A DNA stretch of 62,670 bases, taken from Verrucomicrobiota bacterium (lineage in GTDB: Bacteria > Verrucomicrobiota > Verrucomicrobiia > Limisphaerales > JACRJZ01). Shown here piece after piece: positions 53,748-62,513 of the stretch. The stretch is taken from assembly GCA_016219875.1 (NCBI GenBank), contig JACRJZ010000100.1, positions 1 through 62,670 of the forward strand, in the 5' to 3' direction. The position numbers and the translations under genes are program-made. The notes under the pieces are model-generated. The model was not told the DNA's origin. It saw only the letters and a list, made by a program, of their open reading frames with translations, and made no database searches. Each line of letters begins with the position of its first letter. Position 1 is the stretch's first letter.

Positions 53748-54149
53748 ATGAAACACCTCCTCTGTTTGTTGCTCGCCGCACTGCTGGCTGGCTGTGCCGC
53801 GCAGAAACCGGTGCAGCGTTTCGCGTGGGTGACCGGCTTGCGTCCGGAGAAGGCCGGGCGCTACCGCGATCTCCACGCCCATCCGTGGCCGAGCGTGAAC
53901 CGGATGCTCAAGGAGTGCCACGTCCAGAACTTCTCGATCCACGAAAAGGAGATCGACGGCAAGCTCTACCTCTTTGCCTACCTCGAATACACCGGGAAAG
54001 ACTTCGACGCCGACATGAAGAGAATGGCCGCCGACCCGGAGACGCAACGATGGTGGAAAGAGACAGACCCGTGCCAGCTTCCACTGCCCGACGCGGCCGC
54101 GAAGGGAAAGATCTGGTCGGATACGAAAGAGGTTTACTTCCTGCCGTGA
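53748..54149 (+). CDS. Lipoprotein L-rhamnose mutarotase
   Basis: 133 aa. Leader MKHLLCLLLAALLAGC is a clear lipoprotein signal. The rest matches L-rhamnose mutarotase (RhaM): TGLRPEKAGRYRDLHAHPWP, MLKECHVQNFSIHEKEIDG, LFAYLEYTGKDFDADMKRMA and WWKETDPCQ. RhaM interconverts alpha and beta L-rhamnose; usually cytoplasmic, here apparently exported and lipid-anchored. Tightly linked to the SSS symporter upstream, so it likely supplies the right anomer for uptake. Confidence 0.87.
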   Translation: MKHLLCLLLAALLAGCAAQKPVQRFAWVTGLRPEKAGRYRDLHAHPWPSVNRMLKECHVQNFSIHEKEIDGKLYLFAYLEYTGKDFDADMKRMAADPETQRWWKETDPCQLPLPDAAAKGKIWSDTKEVYFLP

Positions 54150-54168
54150 CAGGCGACTTCAAATGCCC

Positions 54169-54207
54169 GTAGCAGCCGAGGTAACGAGGCTCAAGTTTCA
54201 AGGACCT
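54169..54207 (+). repeat. Half palindromic element
   Basis: GTAGCAGCCGAGGTAACGAG then GCTCAAGTTTCAAGGA, the same diverged left arm as in vapC at 27730; the right arm is absent. Confidence 0.65.
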
Positions 54208-54343
54208 TGCGGCTTGGGTAGCGCAGCGGAGAACAGTGCTTGACGCCCCGTTATCGAGACGCAATCTTCCGGCCATGAATCCCAATGGAAAAGCAACTCT
54301 CCCTGAACCGTGGAGCGTCGGAGAAAGCACTTCCCATTCTGCC

Positions 54344-57300
54344 ATGAAAACCAAGCTCGCCCTGTTTCAAGTTCGGATGCTGAGCGCCGTGGCGCTGGGC
54401 ATGGGCTTGTCTCTCAATCTGGCCGCGGCGGCGGCGGCGGACTCCGCGCCTGCCAAGACTTCGCAGGCCATTCCCTGGTCGCAGCTCGGCGCGAAGGCTG
54501 GCGCGAATTACCGGGGCGACGGGCTGGCCGTTCTTCCCACCACTGAGGGCGCGCGATTGCGCTGCGATTTCCAGCGGCTCGAAGGCGAGGCCACCCGCGA
54601 AGGCTTGTGGCTCACTTCGACCGTGACCAACGCGGGGAAGGACCGCTTCCGCGTTGTAGCAGCCGACGTGAGGAGGCTCACTTCCACTCGAAACTTGGGA
54701 CCCGATACTTGGAAGGAAGTTCAGAGCCGCCTAACGTCGGCGGCTACGGATCAAGGGGCGCTCGCGCGCACCGGCAACGTGTCCAGCGACGGCCAAATCG
54801 TGCGCTTCAGCCGGCCGGGGCTGGTGGAGGAATACACCGCGAGCCTGGACGGAGTGCGGCAGGATTTCATCGTTGAGCAGCCGCCTCTCGACCCTCAACT
54901 CTCAACCCTCAACCAACGAGCGGGCGAACTGGTGGTGTGGCTGGCCGTGAGCGGCGCCAAGGTCGAGCCGGCGGCGTTTGGCGCGCGGCTGGTGCTGGAA
55001 CACTCCGGACGCGAGATTGCCTACAGCCGGTTGCGCGTCACCGATGCGACGGGCAAAGAGTTGCCCGCGCGGATGGAAGTGATGGGGAGCGCAGCCGCCC
55101 CGGCTGCACCGGTCAACGCCTCGTTGACCGGAGGGACGCGCGAAAATGACTTGCATCCCGATACTGGCCGCGCGCCCGAAGGAGTGTCCGGCGAGGGTGT
55201 CGGACACAACACGCGGGGCGCGTGTGCTCCTGGACTCGCCGTAGTGGTGCAGGATGCGGACGCGGTGTATCCCGTGCGCATTGACCCGACCTTCAGCGAT
55301 GCCAACTGGATCAGCATGGGCGGTATTCCCGGGGCGAACGGCCCAGTTCTAGCAGCAGTCGTGGATGACTCAGGTAGTCTCTACATCGGCGGCAGGTTCA
55401 CAATCGTCGGAGATGTGGTTGCCACTAACATTGCCAAATGGCACGGGAGCGGTTGGTCGGCTCTGGGTTCGGGGGTGGGTGGCGGCTATAATCGTCCCTT
55501 TGTGTTTGCGTTGGCAGTGTTGGGCAGCGACCTGTATGTGGGCGGCAGGTTTACGACGGCGGGCGGCAGCGTGGCCAATGGGATCGCCAAATGGAACGGG
55601 AGCAGTTGGTCGGCCTTGGGTTCGGGGATGGGCGGCACTTCTTCCGACGTGAATGCGCTGGCGGTATCGGGCAGCGACGTGTATGCGGGGGGCCTTTTCA
55701 CGACGGCAGGCGGCAGCCCGGTCAATGGGATCGCCAAGTGGAACGGGAGTAGTTGGTCGGCCTTGGGTTCGGGGATGGGCGGCACTGATCCCTTTGTGCT
55801 GGCTCTGGCGGTGTCGGGCAGTGATGTGTATGCGGGAGGCCAGTTCACGACGGCGGGCGGGAGCGCGGCCAATCGGATCGCCAAATGGAACGGGAGCAGT
55901 TGGTCGGCTCTGGGGTCGGGAATGAACTGCGGTGTGTCTGCGTTGGCGGTGTCGGGCAGCGACCTGTATGCGGGGGGCGAGTTCACGACGGCGGACGACA
56001 GCACCGCCAATTTCATCGCCAAATGGAATGGGAGCAGTTGGTCGGCTCTGGGTTCGGGGATGAACTACGGTGTGCATGCGCTGGCAGTGTCAGGCAGCGA
56101 CGTGTATGCCGGGGGCGCTTTCACGACGGCGGGCGAGAGCGCGGCCAATTACATCGCCAAGTGGAACGGAAGCAGTTGGTCGACTCTGGGTTCGGGGATG
56201 AACTACGGTGTGTCTGCGTTGGCGGTGTCGGGCAGCGACCTGTATGCGGGGGGCCATTTCACGACGGCGGTCGGGAGCGCGGCCAATTACATCGCCAAGT
56301 GGAACGGAAGCAGTTGGTCGGCTCTGGGTTCTGGGATGAACAGCAATGTCTGGGCGCTAGCGTTGTCGGGCAGCAACGTATATGCAGGGGGCGCTTTCAC
56401 GACGGCAGCCGACAGCGCGGAAAACCGGATTGCCAAATGGAATGGGAGCAGTTGGTCGGCGCTCGGTTCGGGGATGAACAGCAATGTCTGGGCGCTGGCG
56501 CTGTCGGGCAGCAACGTATATGTAGGGGGCGCTTTCACGACGGTGGGCGGCAATGCGGCCAACCGGATCGCCAAATGGAACGGGAGCAGTTGGTCAGCAC
56601 TGGGTTCAGGGATGAACAGTAATGTCTTGGCGCTGGCGGTGTCGGGCAGTGACCTGTATGCGGGGGGCGCTTTCACAAGGGCGGGCGGCAACGCAGCTAG
56701 TCACATTGCCAAATGGAACGGGAGCAGTTGGTCGGCGCTGGGGTCCGGGATGAACAACATTGTGCATGCGCTGGTGGTGTCAGGCAGCGACGTGTATGCG
56801 GGGGGCTCGTTCACAACGGTGGGCGGCAGCGCGGCCACAAACATCGCCAAATGGAACGGGAGCAGTTGGACGAACCTCGGTTCGGGGTTGGGCGTCTTTC
56901 CATATGACATTGGCTCGGTCTGGGCTCTGGCAGTGTCGGGCAGCGACGTGTATGCGGGAGGCGAGTTCAGGACAGCGGGCGGCAGTGCAGCCAACCGGAT
57001 CGCCAAATGGAATGGGAGCAGTTGGTCAGCGCTGGGTTCGGGGGTGAACAGCAATGTCTTGGCGCTGGCGGTGTTGGGCAGTGACCTATATGCGGGGGGC
57101 GGGTTCACGATGGCGGGCGGCATCACGGTCAATGGGATCGCCAAATGGAACGGGAGCAGTTGGTCGGCGCTGGGGTCCGGGATGAACAACGTTGTGTATG
57201 CGCTGGCGGTGTCGGGCAGCGACGTGTATGTGGGAGGGGCGTTCACGACAGCGGGGGGCAAGGTATCTGGCTACATTGCCCGTGCCCTCCTGCCCCGTCC

Positions 57301-57511
57301 TGCGCTTTCGGTGCTTCGTTCCGGCCCGGAGGTCATGCTTTCCTGGCCCTCGGCGGATACGGCTGGTTTCGCATTGGAGCAGGCCGGCACGCTGGCCGCT
57401 CCGCCAAGCTGGTTCACGAATGCCGCCAGCATCACCGACGACGGCACCAACAAGTCGGTGACCGTTCCAGCCACGAACAGCCCGCAGTTCTTCCGTCTCC
57501 GCCGGCCGTAA
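54344..57511 (+). CDS. Secreted 14-repeat beta-propeller protein with repeat-derived insertions
   Basis: 1055 aa from ATG 54344, leader ALFQVRMLSAVALGMGLSLN. Residues ~1-320 are a beta-rich domain. Residues ~320-975 are 14 near-identical ~46-aa repeats of the form ALAVSGSDVYAGGAFTTAGG and IAKWNGSSWSALGSGMN, fitting two seven-bladed propellers. The C-terminal ~80 residues end in FRLRRP. Three stretches of the N-domain are encoded by dispersed repeats: ~105-135 by the GTAGCAGCC element, ~183-192 by CTCAACTCTCAACC, and ~270-300 by a GACACAACACGCGGGGCG-type sequence. All keep the frame. Probably a cell-surface protein; role unknown. Confidence 0.75.
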   Translation: MKTKLALFQVRMLSAVALGMGLSLNLAAAAAADSAPAKTSQAIPWSQLGAKAGANYRGDGLAVLPTTEGARLRCDFQRLEGEATREGLWLTSTVTNAGKDRFRVVAADVRRLTSTRNLGPDTWKEVQSRLTSAATDQGALARTGNVSSDGQIVRFSRPGLVEEYTASLDGVRQDFIVEQPPLDPQLSTLNQRAGELVVWLAVSGAKVEPAAFGARLVLEHSGREIAYSRLRVTDATGKELPARMEVMGSAAAPAAPVNASLTGGTRENDLHPDTGRAPEGVSGEGVGHNTRGACAPGLAVVVQDADAVYPVRIDPTFSDANWISMGGIPGANGPVLAAVVDDSGSLYIGGRFTIVGDVVATNIAKWHGSGWSALGSGVGGGYNRPFVFALAVLGSDLYVGGRFTTAGGSVANGIAKWNGSSWSALGSGMGGTSSDVNALAVSGSDVYAGGLFTTAGGSPVNGIAKWNGSSWSALGSGMGGTDPFVLALAVSGSDVYAGGQFTTAGGSAANRIAKWNGSSWSALGSGMNCGVSALAVSGSDLYAGGEFTTADDSTANFIAKWNGSSWSALGSGMNYGVHALAVSGSDVYAGGAFTTAGESAANYIAKWNGSSWSTLGSGMNYGVSALAVSGSDLYAGGHFTTAVGSAANYIAKWNGSSWSALGSGMNSNVWALALSGSNVYAGGAFTTAADSAENRIAKWNGSSWSALGSGMNSNVWALALSGSNVYVGGAFTTVGGNAANRIAKWNGSSWSALGSGMNSNVLALAVSGSDLYAGGAFTRAGGNAASHIAKWNGSSWSALGSGMNNIVHALVVSGSDVYAGGSFTTVGGSAATNIAKWNGSSWTNLGSGLGVFPYDIGSVWALAVSGSDVYAGGEFRTAGGSAANRIAKWNGSSWSALGSGVNSNVLALAVLGSDLYAGGGFTMAGGITVNGIAKWNGSSWSALGSGMNNVVYALAVSGSDVYVGGAFTTAGGKVSGYIARALLPRPALSVLRSGPEVMLSWPSADTAGFALEQAGTLAAPPSWFTNAASITDDGTNKSVTVPATNSPQFFRLRRP
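54656..54747. repeat. Palindromic element inside the propeller gene, in frame
   Basis: GTAGCAGCCGACGTGAGGAG at 54656 and the complementary right arm (CCTAACGTCGGCGGCTAC, diverged) end at 54747. It encodes VAADVRRLTST...SRLTSAAT without a stop. Confidence 0.85.
55440..57265 (+). repeat. Coding tandem repeats of ~138 bp
   Basis: Highly similar units of ~138 bp (AAATGGAACGGGAGCAGTTGG in each) encode the 46-aa propeller blades. High DNA identity suggests recent expansion by unequal exchange. Confidence 0.85.
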
Positions 57512-57562
57512 CGAGAACTTGGGGTGGTCTGGGCAAACAACGCGATCTCCGTTTGAACCTGA

Positions 57563-57600
57563 AGTTGAATCGCCACAAAGAACCCGAAGATCACAAAAAA
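57563..57600 (+). repeat. Single arm of the CAAAGAAC repeat
   Basis: GAAGTTGAATCGCCACAAAG, continuing AACCCGAAGATCACAAA, matches the left arm at 145-190. Confidence 0.55.
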
Positions 57601-57650
57601 GGGACTTCAGGCCGCGGAGGGCCGAAGCAACGCCTCGGTTTAGCCCCACG

Positions 57651-57965
57651 GTAGCGCAGGCATTCCTGTCTGCGGGTTCACCGAACTTCCCAGTTCGGCG
57701 AGCAGCGGGGGGCTGCGGACGAGAAAGTCCGCAACACCCGCAGGCTGGAAAGCCTGTATAGCTGCGGCGGAGATGTCCGGTTGCGCCCGAATTCTGCAGG
57801 GTTGCATCAAGCTCCCGCCCGACGCACTGGGTAGCGCAGGTTTTCCAACCTGCCGTAGCGCCGACTTGCAGTCGGCAAGGCCGTGATACTTCCAGCCGGC
57901 TGGCCTTTTCCGACGCTCGCCGGTGGGAAAACCGGCGCTACGGCAGACTGGAAAGTCTGCGCTAC
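57651..57965. repeat. Cluster of GTAGCGCAGG hairpin repeats
   Basis: Several short dyads: GTAGCGCAGG...CTGCGCTAC type ends, TTTTCCAACCTGCCGTAGCG, CGCTACGGCAGACTGG and the double-hairpin unit at 57670-57745 shared (inverted) with 29787-29861. No gene in 57512-58072. Confidence 0.7.
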
Positions 57966-58072
57966 GAGTGTTCCCAAACCGAGCTTGAGGCGGCCCCGCG
58001 AATTCTGTTGGCTTCCGTCGTCTGCCTTGACAGCGCCCCGCCGGCAAGGTGTCCTCTGCGGACGATTTCACC

Positions 58073-59515
58073 ATGAACACTTCAGGCGCCACTTCGGAAA
58101 AGGGCAGCGGCCTCTACGTCACCGCCATCTGCCTTGTCGCCACTTTGGGCGGCTTGCTCTTCGGTTACGACACCGGCGTCATCTCCGGCGCCATCGAGCC
58201 GCTCACGGCGCGCTTCGGCCTGAGTGACTTCATGAAAGGCTGGGCTTCGGGCTGCGTGCTGATCGGCTGCGCGGCCGGCGTGCTGCTCGTCGGGCCGATC
58301 TCCGACCGGTTCGGGCGCCGGCTGGCCATGTTCCTCGCCGCGCTCATGTTTCTGGCCTCCGCCATTGGGACGGCGCTGCCGCAGGACATCACCACATTCA
58401 TTCTCTTTCGCTTCCTTGGCGGCGTGGGCATCGGCATCGCTTCGATCTCCACGCCGATGTACATCGCCGAGATCACCCCGGCCCGCATCCGTGGACGGAT
58501 GGTTTCGGTCAACCAGATTGCCATCGTCAGCGGCATCGCGGCGACGGCCTTCATCAACTACTTCATCGCCCACGCCAAGGGCGATCCGGCGCAAGCCGAG
58601 GTTCAGCGCTGGCTCACCGACACCGGCTGGCGCTGGATGTTCGCCACGGGTCTGGTGCCGTCGGTGGTTTTCGGCGTGCTCCTGTTCATGATTCCGGAAA
58701 GCCCGCGCTGGCTCGTCGAGATGCACCGCGAAGGCGAAGCGAAAGCCATCCTCACGCGCGTGGGCGGCGGGGCCTTTGCCCACGCCGAAGTGGCCGCCAT
58801 CCAGGCCGCGATTTCCCAAGAGCGCGGCACCTGGGGCGAAGTCTTCTCCCGCCGGCTCCGCCGTCCCTTGTTCCTCGGCATCGCGCTGGCCGTGCTCCAA
58901 CAAGTCACCGGGATCAACGTCTTCATGTATTTCGGGGCGACGATTTTCAAAAGCATGAGCGCAAAGACGGGCGTGGACACCGGCTTGCTCCAACAGATCA
59001 TCATCAACGGCTCCGGCGTGCTGTTCACGTTCATCGCCATCGCCACCGTGGACCGCTGGGGCCGCAAGCCGCTCATGAACATCGGCGCGCTGGGCATGGG
59101 CCTCAGCCTTGTGGTCATGGGCCTGATGGCGCAGTCCATGACCAATCCCGAAGCCGCGCGCGGCTGGATGCTCTTTCTCATCATTCTCTACATCGCGTGC
59201 TTCGGCCTGTCGGTCGGGCCGGTGACGTGGGTGATTCTCTCCGAGATTTTTCCCACGGCGGTGCGCGGACGCGCGCTGGGCCTGGCGACGTTTTTTCTGT
59301 GGATGGCGGACTACGCCGTCACGCAGTCGTTCCCGATCATGGACGCGAAGGACTCGTGGTTCGTGCGGCAGTTTAACCACGCCTTCCCGTTCTACGCGTA
59401 TGCCGGCTTCTGCGTCGTGTTGCTGCTGGTGATGGTCCTCTGGATCCCGGAAACCAAGGGCAAGTCTCTCGAAGAGATCGAAGCCTCGTGGGCGAAGCCG
59501 GGCGAAGGGCGATAG
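58073..59515 (+). CDS. MFS sugar porter
   Basis: 480 aa, 12 membrane helices. Sugar-porter signatures: LFGYDTGVISGAI in helix 1, GPISDRFGRRLAM, RFLGGVGIGIAS, PMYIAEITPARIRGRMVS, PESPRWLV, QQVTGINVFMYFG and PETKGKSLEEIE at the end. Likely proton-coupled uptake of a hexose, uronate or oligomer. First gene of a probable pectin operon with PL10 and PL22 genes. Upstream repeats may limit read-through from the propeller gene. Confidence 0.93.
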   Translation: MNTSGATSEKGSGLYVTAICLVATLGGLLFGYDTGVISGAIEPLTARFGLSDFMKGWASGCVLIGCAAGVLLVGPISDRFGRRLAMFLAALMFLASAIGTALPQDITTFILFRFLGGVGIGIASISTPMYIAEITPARIRGRMVSVNQIAIVSGIAATAFINYFIAHAKGDPAQAEVQRWLTDTGWRWMFATGLVPSVVFGVLLFMIPESPRWLVEMHREGEAKAILTRVGGGAFAHAEVAAIQAAISQERGTWGEVFSRRLRRPLFLGIALAVLQQVTGINVFMYFGATIFKSMSAKTGVDTGLLQQIIINGSGVLFTFIAIATVDRWGRKPLMNIGALGMGLSLVVMGLMAQSMTNPEAARGWMLFLIILYIACFGLSVGPVTWVILSEIFPTAVRGRALGLATFFLWMADYAVTQSFPIMDAKDSWFVRQFNHAFPFYAYAGFCVVLLLVMVLWIPETKGKSLEEIEASWAKPGEGR

Positions 59516-59571
59516 GTTTCATGCGTTCGTGGTTGCCGCAAGGCGGGGTTGGGGCGAAGAATCCCCCGCGC

Positions 59572-60633
59572 ATGAAACGCCTTCTTCACGCCGTCTGGCT
59601 GGTCGCGCTTTCCACCGCGACCACCCTGGCCGCCGCGGGCCGGCCGTCGCAGTTCTCGAACCGGCCGGACAGTTGGTTTACGAGCGAAGAGGCCCGGCGT
59701 GTGGCGGCCAACATTCTCTCCTTTCAATCCGAACTCGGCGGCTGGCCCAAGAACACGGACACCACCTCCGCTCCGTTCGCCGGCGACCGCAGGGCACTGA
59801 AGCCCACGTTCGACAACGGCGCGACCACCGACGAACTCCGTTTCCTGGCGCGCCTCTTCAAGGTGACGCGCAACGACCGCTACCGCACGGCCTTCGAGCG
59901 CGGGCACGATTACATCCTCCAGGCCCAGTATCCCAACGGCGGCTGGCCGCAGTCGCATCCGTCCGGCCCGCAATACCACCGGCACATCACCTTCAACGAC
60001 CACGCCATGATCCGGCTCATGGAGTTCCTGCGCGAGAGCTACAGTTCGGAGGACTGCGCCTTCCTCGATCCAGCGCGGAAGCAGGCCGCGCGCGCCGCGT
60101 TTGACCGTGGCGTGCAGTGCATCCTCAAATGCCAGATCAAAATCCACGGCCAGCCCACCGCTTGGTGCGCCCAGCACGACGAAAAGGACTTTAGCCCGCG
60201 GCCCGCCCGCACTTACGAACTGGCGTCGCTCAGCGGCGCAGAGTCCGCCGGCATCGTGCGCCTGCTGATGAGTCTGGAGCGGCCCAGTCCTGAAGTCGTG
60301 CGCGCGGTGGAAGCGGCGATAGCGTGGTTTGAATCGGCCAAGCTCACGGGCATCCGGGTGGACCTGGTGCCGGACGACAAGGCACCGAAGGGAAAGAACA
60401 AAGTCGTGGTGAACGATCCCTCCGCGCCGCCGCTCTGGGCGCGGTTCTACGAAATCGGCTCCAACCGTCCGCTCTTCGTGGACCGTGACGGCGTCCCCAA
60501 ATACCGCCTGGCCGAGATCGGCTACGAACGCCGCAACGGTTACGCCTGGCACGGCGACTGGCCACGGACTGTGCTGGAGAAAGAGTACCCGGCATGGCAG
60601 AAGAAATGGGCCAGCCAGCCCGCGCCGCGATGA
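59572..60633 (+). CDS. PL10 pectate lyase
   Basis: 353 aa from ATG 59572, Sec leader MKRLLHAVWLVALSTATTLA. Family PL10 sequence throughout: ILSFQSELGGWPKNTDTTSA, TFDNGATTDELRFLARLFKV, AQYPNGGWPQSHPSGPQYHR and ITFNDHAM. The catalytic-base Arg of this family is expected at Arg291 in PLWARFYEIGSN. It cleaves polygalacturonate by beta-elimination, outside the cell. 56 bp downstream of the sugar porter; product oligogalacturonides would feed the PL22 enzyme next door. Confidence 0.92.
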   Translation: MKRLLHAVWLVALSTATTLAAAGRPSQFSNRPDSWFTSEEARRVAANILSFQSELGGWPKNTDTTSAPFAGDRRALKPTFDNGATTDELRFLARLFKVTRNDRYRTAFERGHDYILQAQYPNGGWPQSHPSGPQYHRHITFNDHAMIRLMEFLRESYSSEDCAFLDPARKQAARAAFDRGVQCILKCQIKIHGQPTAWCAQHDEKDFSPRPARTYELASLSGAESAGIVRLLMSLERPSPEVVRAVEAAIAWFESAKLTGIRVDLVPDDKAPKGKNKVVVNDPSAPPLWARFYEIGSNRPLFVDRDGVPKYRLAEIGYERRNGYAWHGDWPRTVLEKEYPAWQKKWASQPAPR

Positions 60634-60654
60634 GAAAGGAACCAATCATGCGAT

Positions 60655-61016
60655 CGAGAGAACCACGAAATCCACGAACCACACGAAAAGACTGGAGGAG
60701 TTCTTGGCTTCAGGACGGCGCGGGGGAATGGCGGCGCTGGGCTAAGACGCCGCTACCCCGGATGTCTCATACCGCCTCGTGTTGGAGAGAACCACGTCTT
60801 CGTAGCGCCGGCTTTCCAGCCTGCCGTAGCGCAGGTTTTCCAACCTGCGAGTGCTCCGTGCGGCCCCGCGCCCTGCCGACTGAAAGTCGGCGCTACGACA
60901 AGCCGGTGGAACCATCCGGGCCACGAGGTTTCAAAATCGCCTTTCGGGAGCGGCCCTCGACCCGCACGCTCTGGCCCGTCTTGCTTTCGTGTGTTTCGTG
61001 TCTTTCGTGGTGGTTC
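60655..61016. repeat. Inverted ACCACGAA repeat pair with inner hairpins
   Basis: Left arm AACCACGAAATCCACGAACC at about 60660; right arm GTGTTTCGTGTCTTTCGTGG at about 60990-61010. Between them, AGCCTGCCGTAGCGCAGG and CTGAAAGTCGGCGCTAC hairpin units lie at 60802-60900. Confidence 0.75.
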
Positions 61017-62165
61017 CTGTCTGGAAACGTCTCCGCTGCCGAGCCGCCGACCGACTGGATCGAGCCGGCCACGGGCCATCGCGTGATCCGGCTTTCGCGC
61101 GAGCCGGGCACCACCGGCCTTTACTTCCACCAAAACGCCTACACGGCCGAGGGCGACAAGATGATCGTCACCACCCGCGACGGGCTGGCGGTCGTGAACC
61201 TGCGCAACCCGGCGGCGCGGGAGATCACGCCGCTCGTCGAAGGCCGCGCGGGCAACGCCATCGTGGGCCGCAAGACGCGCCAAGTTTTCTACACCCGCAG
61301 CGGCGCGGTGTTTGCCACGCACCTCGACACTCGCGCCACCCGCGAGATCACGACGTTGCCGCCGGACATCCGTTTCCCCTCCGGCTTCGCGGTGAACGCG
61401 GACGAGACGCTCCTGGCCGGCAGTTACGTGGAAGGCGGGCGGCGCACCAACGCCCCACCCGTGCCGGCGGTTCGCCCGCGCGGTCCCGGCGGCCGGGGCC
61501 GAAGCCTGGAAGAGCGTTGGGCCGCGCATGTGCCGATGCGGCTCTTCACGATCCACACCCGGACGGGCGACGTGAAGACGTTTCATCCGAGCACCAACTG
61601 GCTGAATCACGTTCAGTTCTCGCCCACCGACCCGGCGCTCCTCATGTTTTGCCACGAAGGCCCGTGGCACAAACTGGACCGCATCTGGACCATCCGCCCC
61701 GACGGCAGCGGCCTCCAGAAAATCCACGCGCGCACGATGGACATGGAGATCGCCGGCCACGAGTTCTTCAGCCGCGACGGCGCCACGATCTGGTACGACC
61801 TGCAAACGCCCAAGTCGAAAGTCTTTTGGCTGGCGGGCCACGTCCTGGCCACAGGGGAGAAGATTCGTTACCGGGTCGAGCGCGAACACTGGTCGGTCCA
61901 CTTCAATGTCTCGCCGGACGGCAAGCTCTTCGCCGGCGACGGCGGCGGGCCGTCCAGCGTGGCCGCGCCGGGCAACGGCCAGTGGATTTACCTCTTCACG
62001 CCCAAGGACGGCGCGCTCCAGGCCGAGCGGCTGGTTGATCTCTCCCAGCACGACTACCAACTCGAACCGAACGTCAGCTTCACGCCGGACGGCAAATGGA
62101 TTGTCTTCGCCGCGAACCTCCACGGCGCGCCCCACACCTACGCGGTCGAAGTGAAAAGGCCGTAA
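60762..62165 (+). CDS. ogl: Oligogalacturonate lyase, PL22 family
   Basis: The PL22 domain (~374 aa) starts at about 61040: EPATGHRVIRLSREPGTTGL, YFHQNAYTAEGDKM, TNWLNHVQFSPTDPALLMFC, HEGPWHKLDRIW, HEFFSRDGATIWYDLQTP and FWLAGHVLATG are diagnostic. It breaks unsaturated digalacturonate into 5-keto-4-deoxyuronate. The start is uncertain: 60762 is the last in-frame ATG. Everything from there to ~61020 is repeat DNA, including the stretch coding a signal-peptide-like LLSCVSCLSWWFLSGNVSA. A TTG at 60981 could be the real start. Works with the PL10 enzyme and MFS porter upstream. Confidence 0.9.
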   Translation: MSHTASCWREPRLRSAGFPACRSAGFPTCECSVRPRALPTESRRYDKPVEPSGPRGFKIAFRERPSTRTLWPVLLSCVSCLSWWFLSGNVSAAEPPTDWIEPATGHRVIRLSREPGTTGLYFHQNAYTAEGDKMIVTTRDGLAVVNLRNPAAREITPLVEGRAGNAIVGRKTRQVFYTRSGAVFATHLDTRATREITTLPPDIRFPSGFAVNADETLLAGSYVEGGRRTNAPPVPAVRPRGPGGRGRSLEERWAAHVPMRLFTIHTRTGDVKTFHPSTNWLNHVQFSPTDPALLMFCHEGPWHKLDRIWTIRPDGSGLQKIHARTMDMEIAGHEFFSRDGATIWYDLQTPKSKVFWLAGHVLATGEKIRYRVEREHWSVHFNVSPDGKLFAGDGGGPSSVAAPGNGQWIYLFTPKDGALQAERLVDLSQHDYQLEPNVSFTPDGKWIVFAANLHGAPHTYAVEVKRP

Positions 62166-62173
62166 CAACTCAG

Positions 62174-62450
62174 TAGAACCACGAAATACACGAAACACAC
62201 GAAAGGAACAGGCGATTTCAAAACCCCGTAGCAGCCGACGTGAGGAGGCTCAAACTCCAACGGAAACAGAGCCTCCTCACGTCGGCTGCTACGGTTCTGA
62301 AAGAAGGTCAGGAAGACCCAAGAAAACCGTGGCTGGCCTTGGAACGGAAAAGTTCCTCAGCGCAGTCACCTTTTGGTGACGCCGGAGCCTCCGTTCCCCA
62401 CCGCGGTTCAGCCTTTGTTTTCGTGTATTTCGTGTATTTCGTGGTTCCCT
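62174..62450. repeat. Inverted ACCACGAAATACACGAA arms around a palindromic element
   Basis: Left arm AACCACGAAATACACGAAAC near 62177; right arm TTCGTGTATTTCGTGTATTT near 62420. The GTAGCAGCC element is nested at 62229-62293. No gene. Confidence 0.75.
62229..62293. repeat. Complete palindromic element
   Basis: GTAGCAGCCGACGTGAGGAG with perfect right arm; flanked by TTTCAAAACC and GTTCTGAAAG. Confidence 0.88.
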
Positions 62451-62513
62451 CGACTGCATGGATATGGCTCAGTGGATAAAACAGCGACGGCGACGAAGGA
62501 AGAAGCCGAATCA

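Noticed and set aside
55440..57265. Regularly spaced repeats suggesting a CRISPR array
   Set aside because: The ~138-bp units are coding, in one frame, with conserved protein blades; no short repeat/unique spacer pattern and no cas genes.
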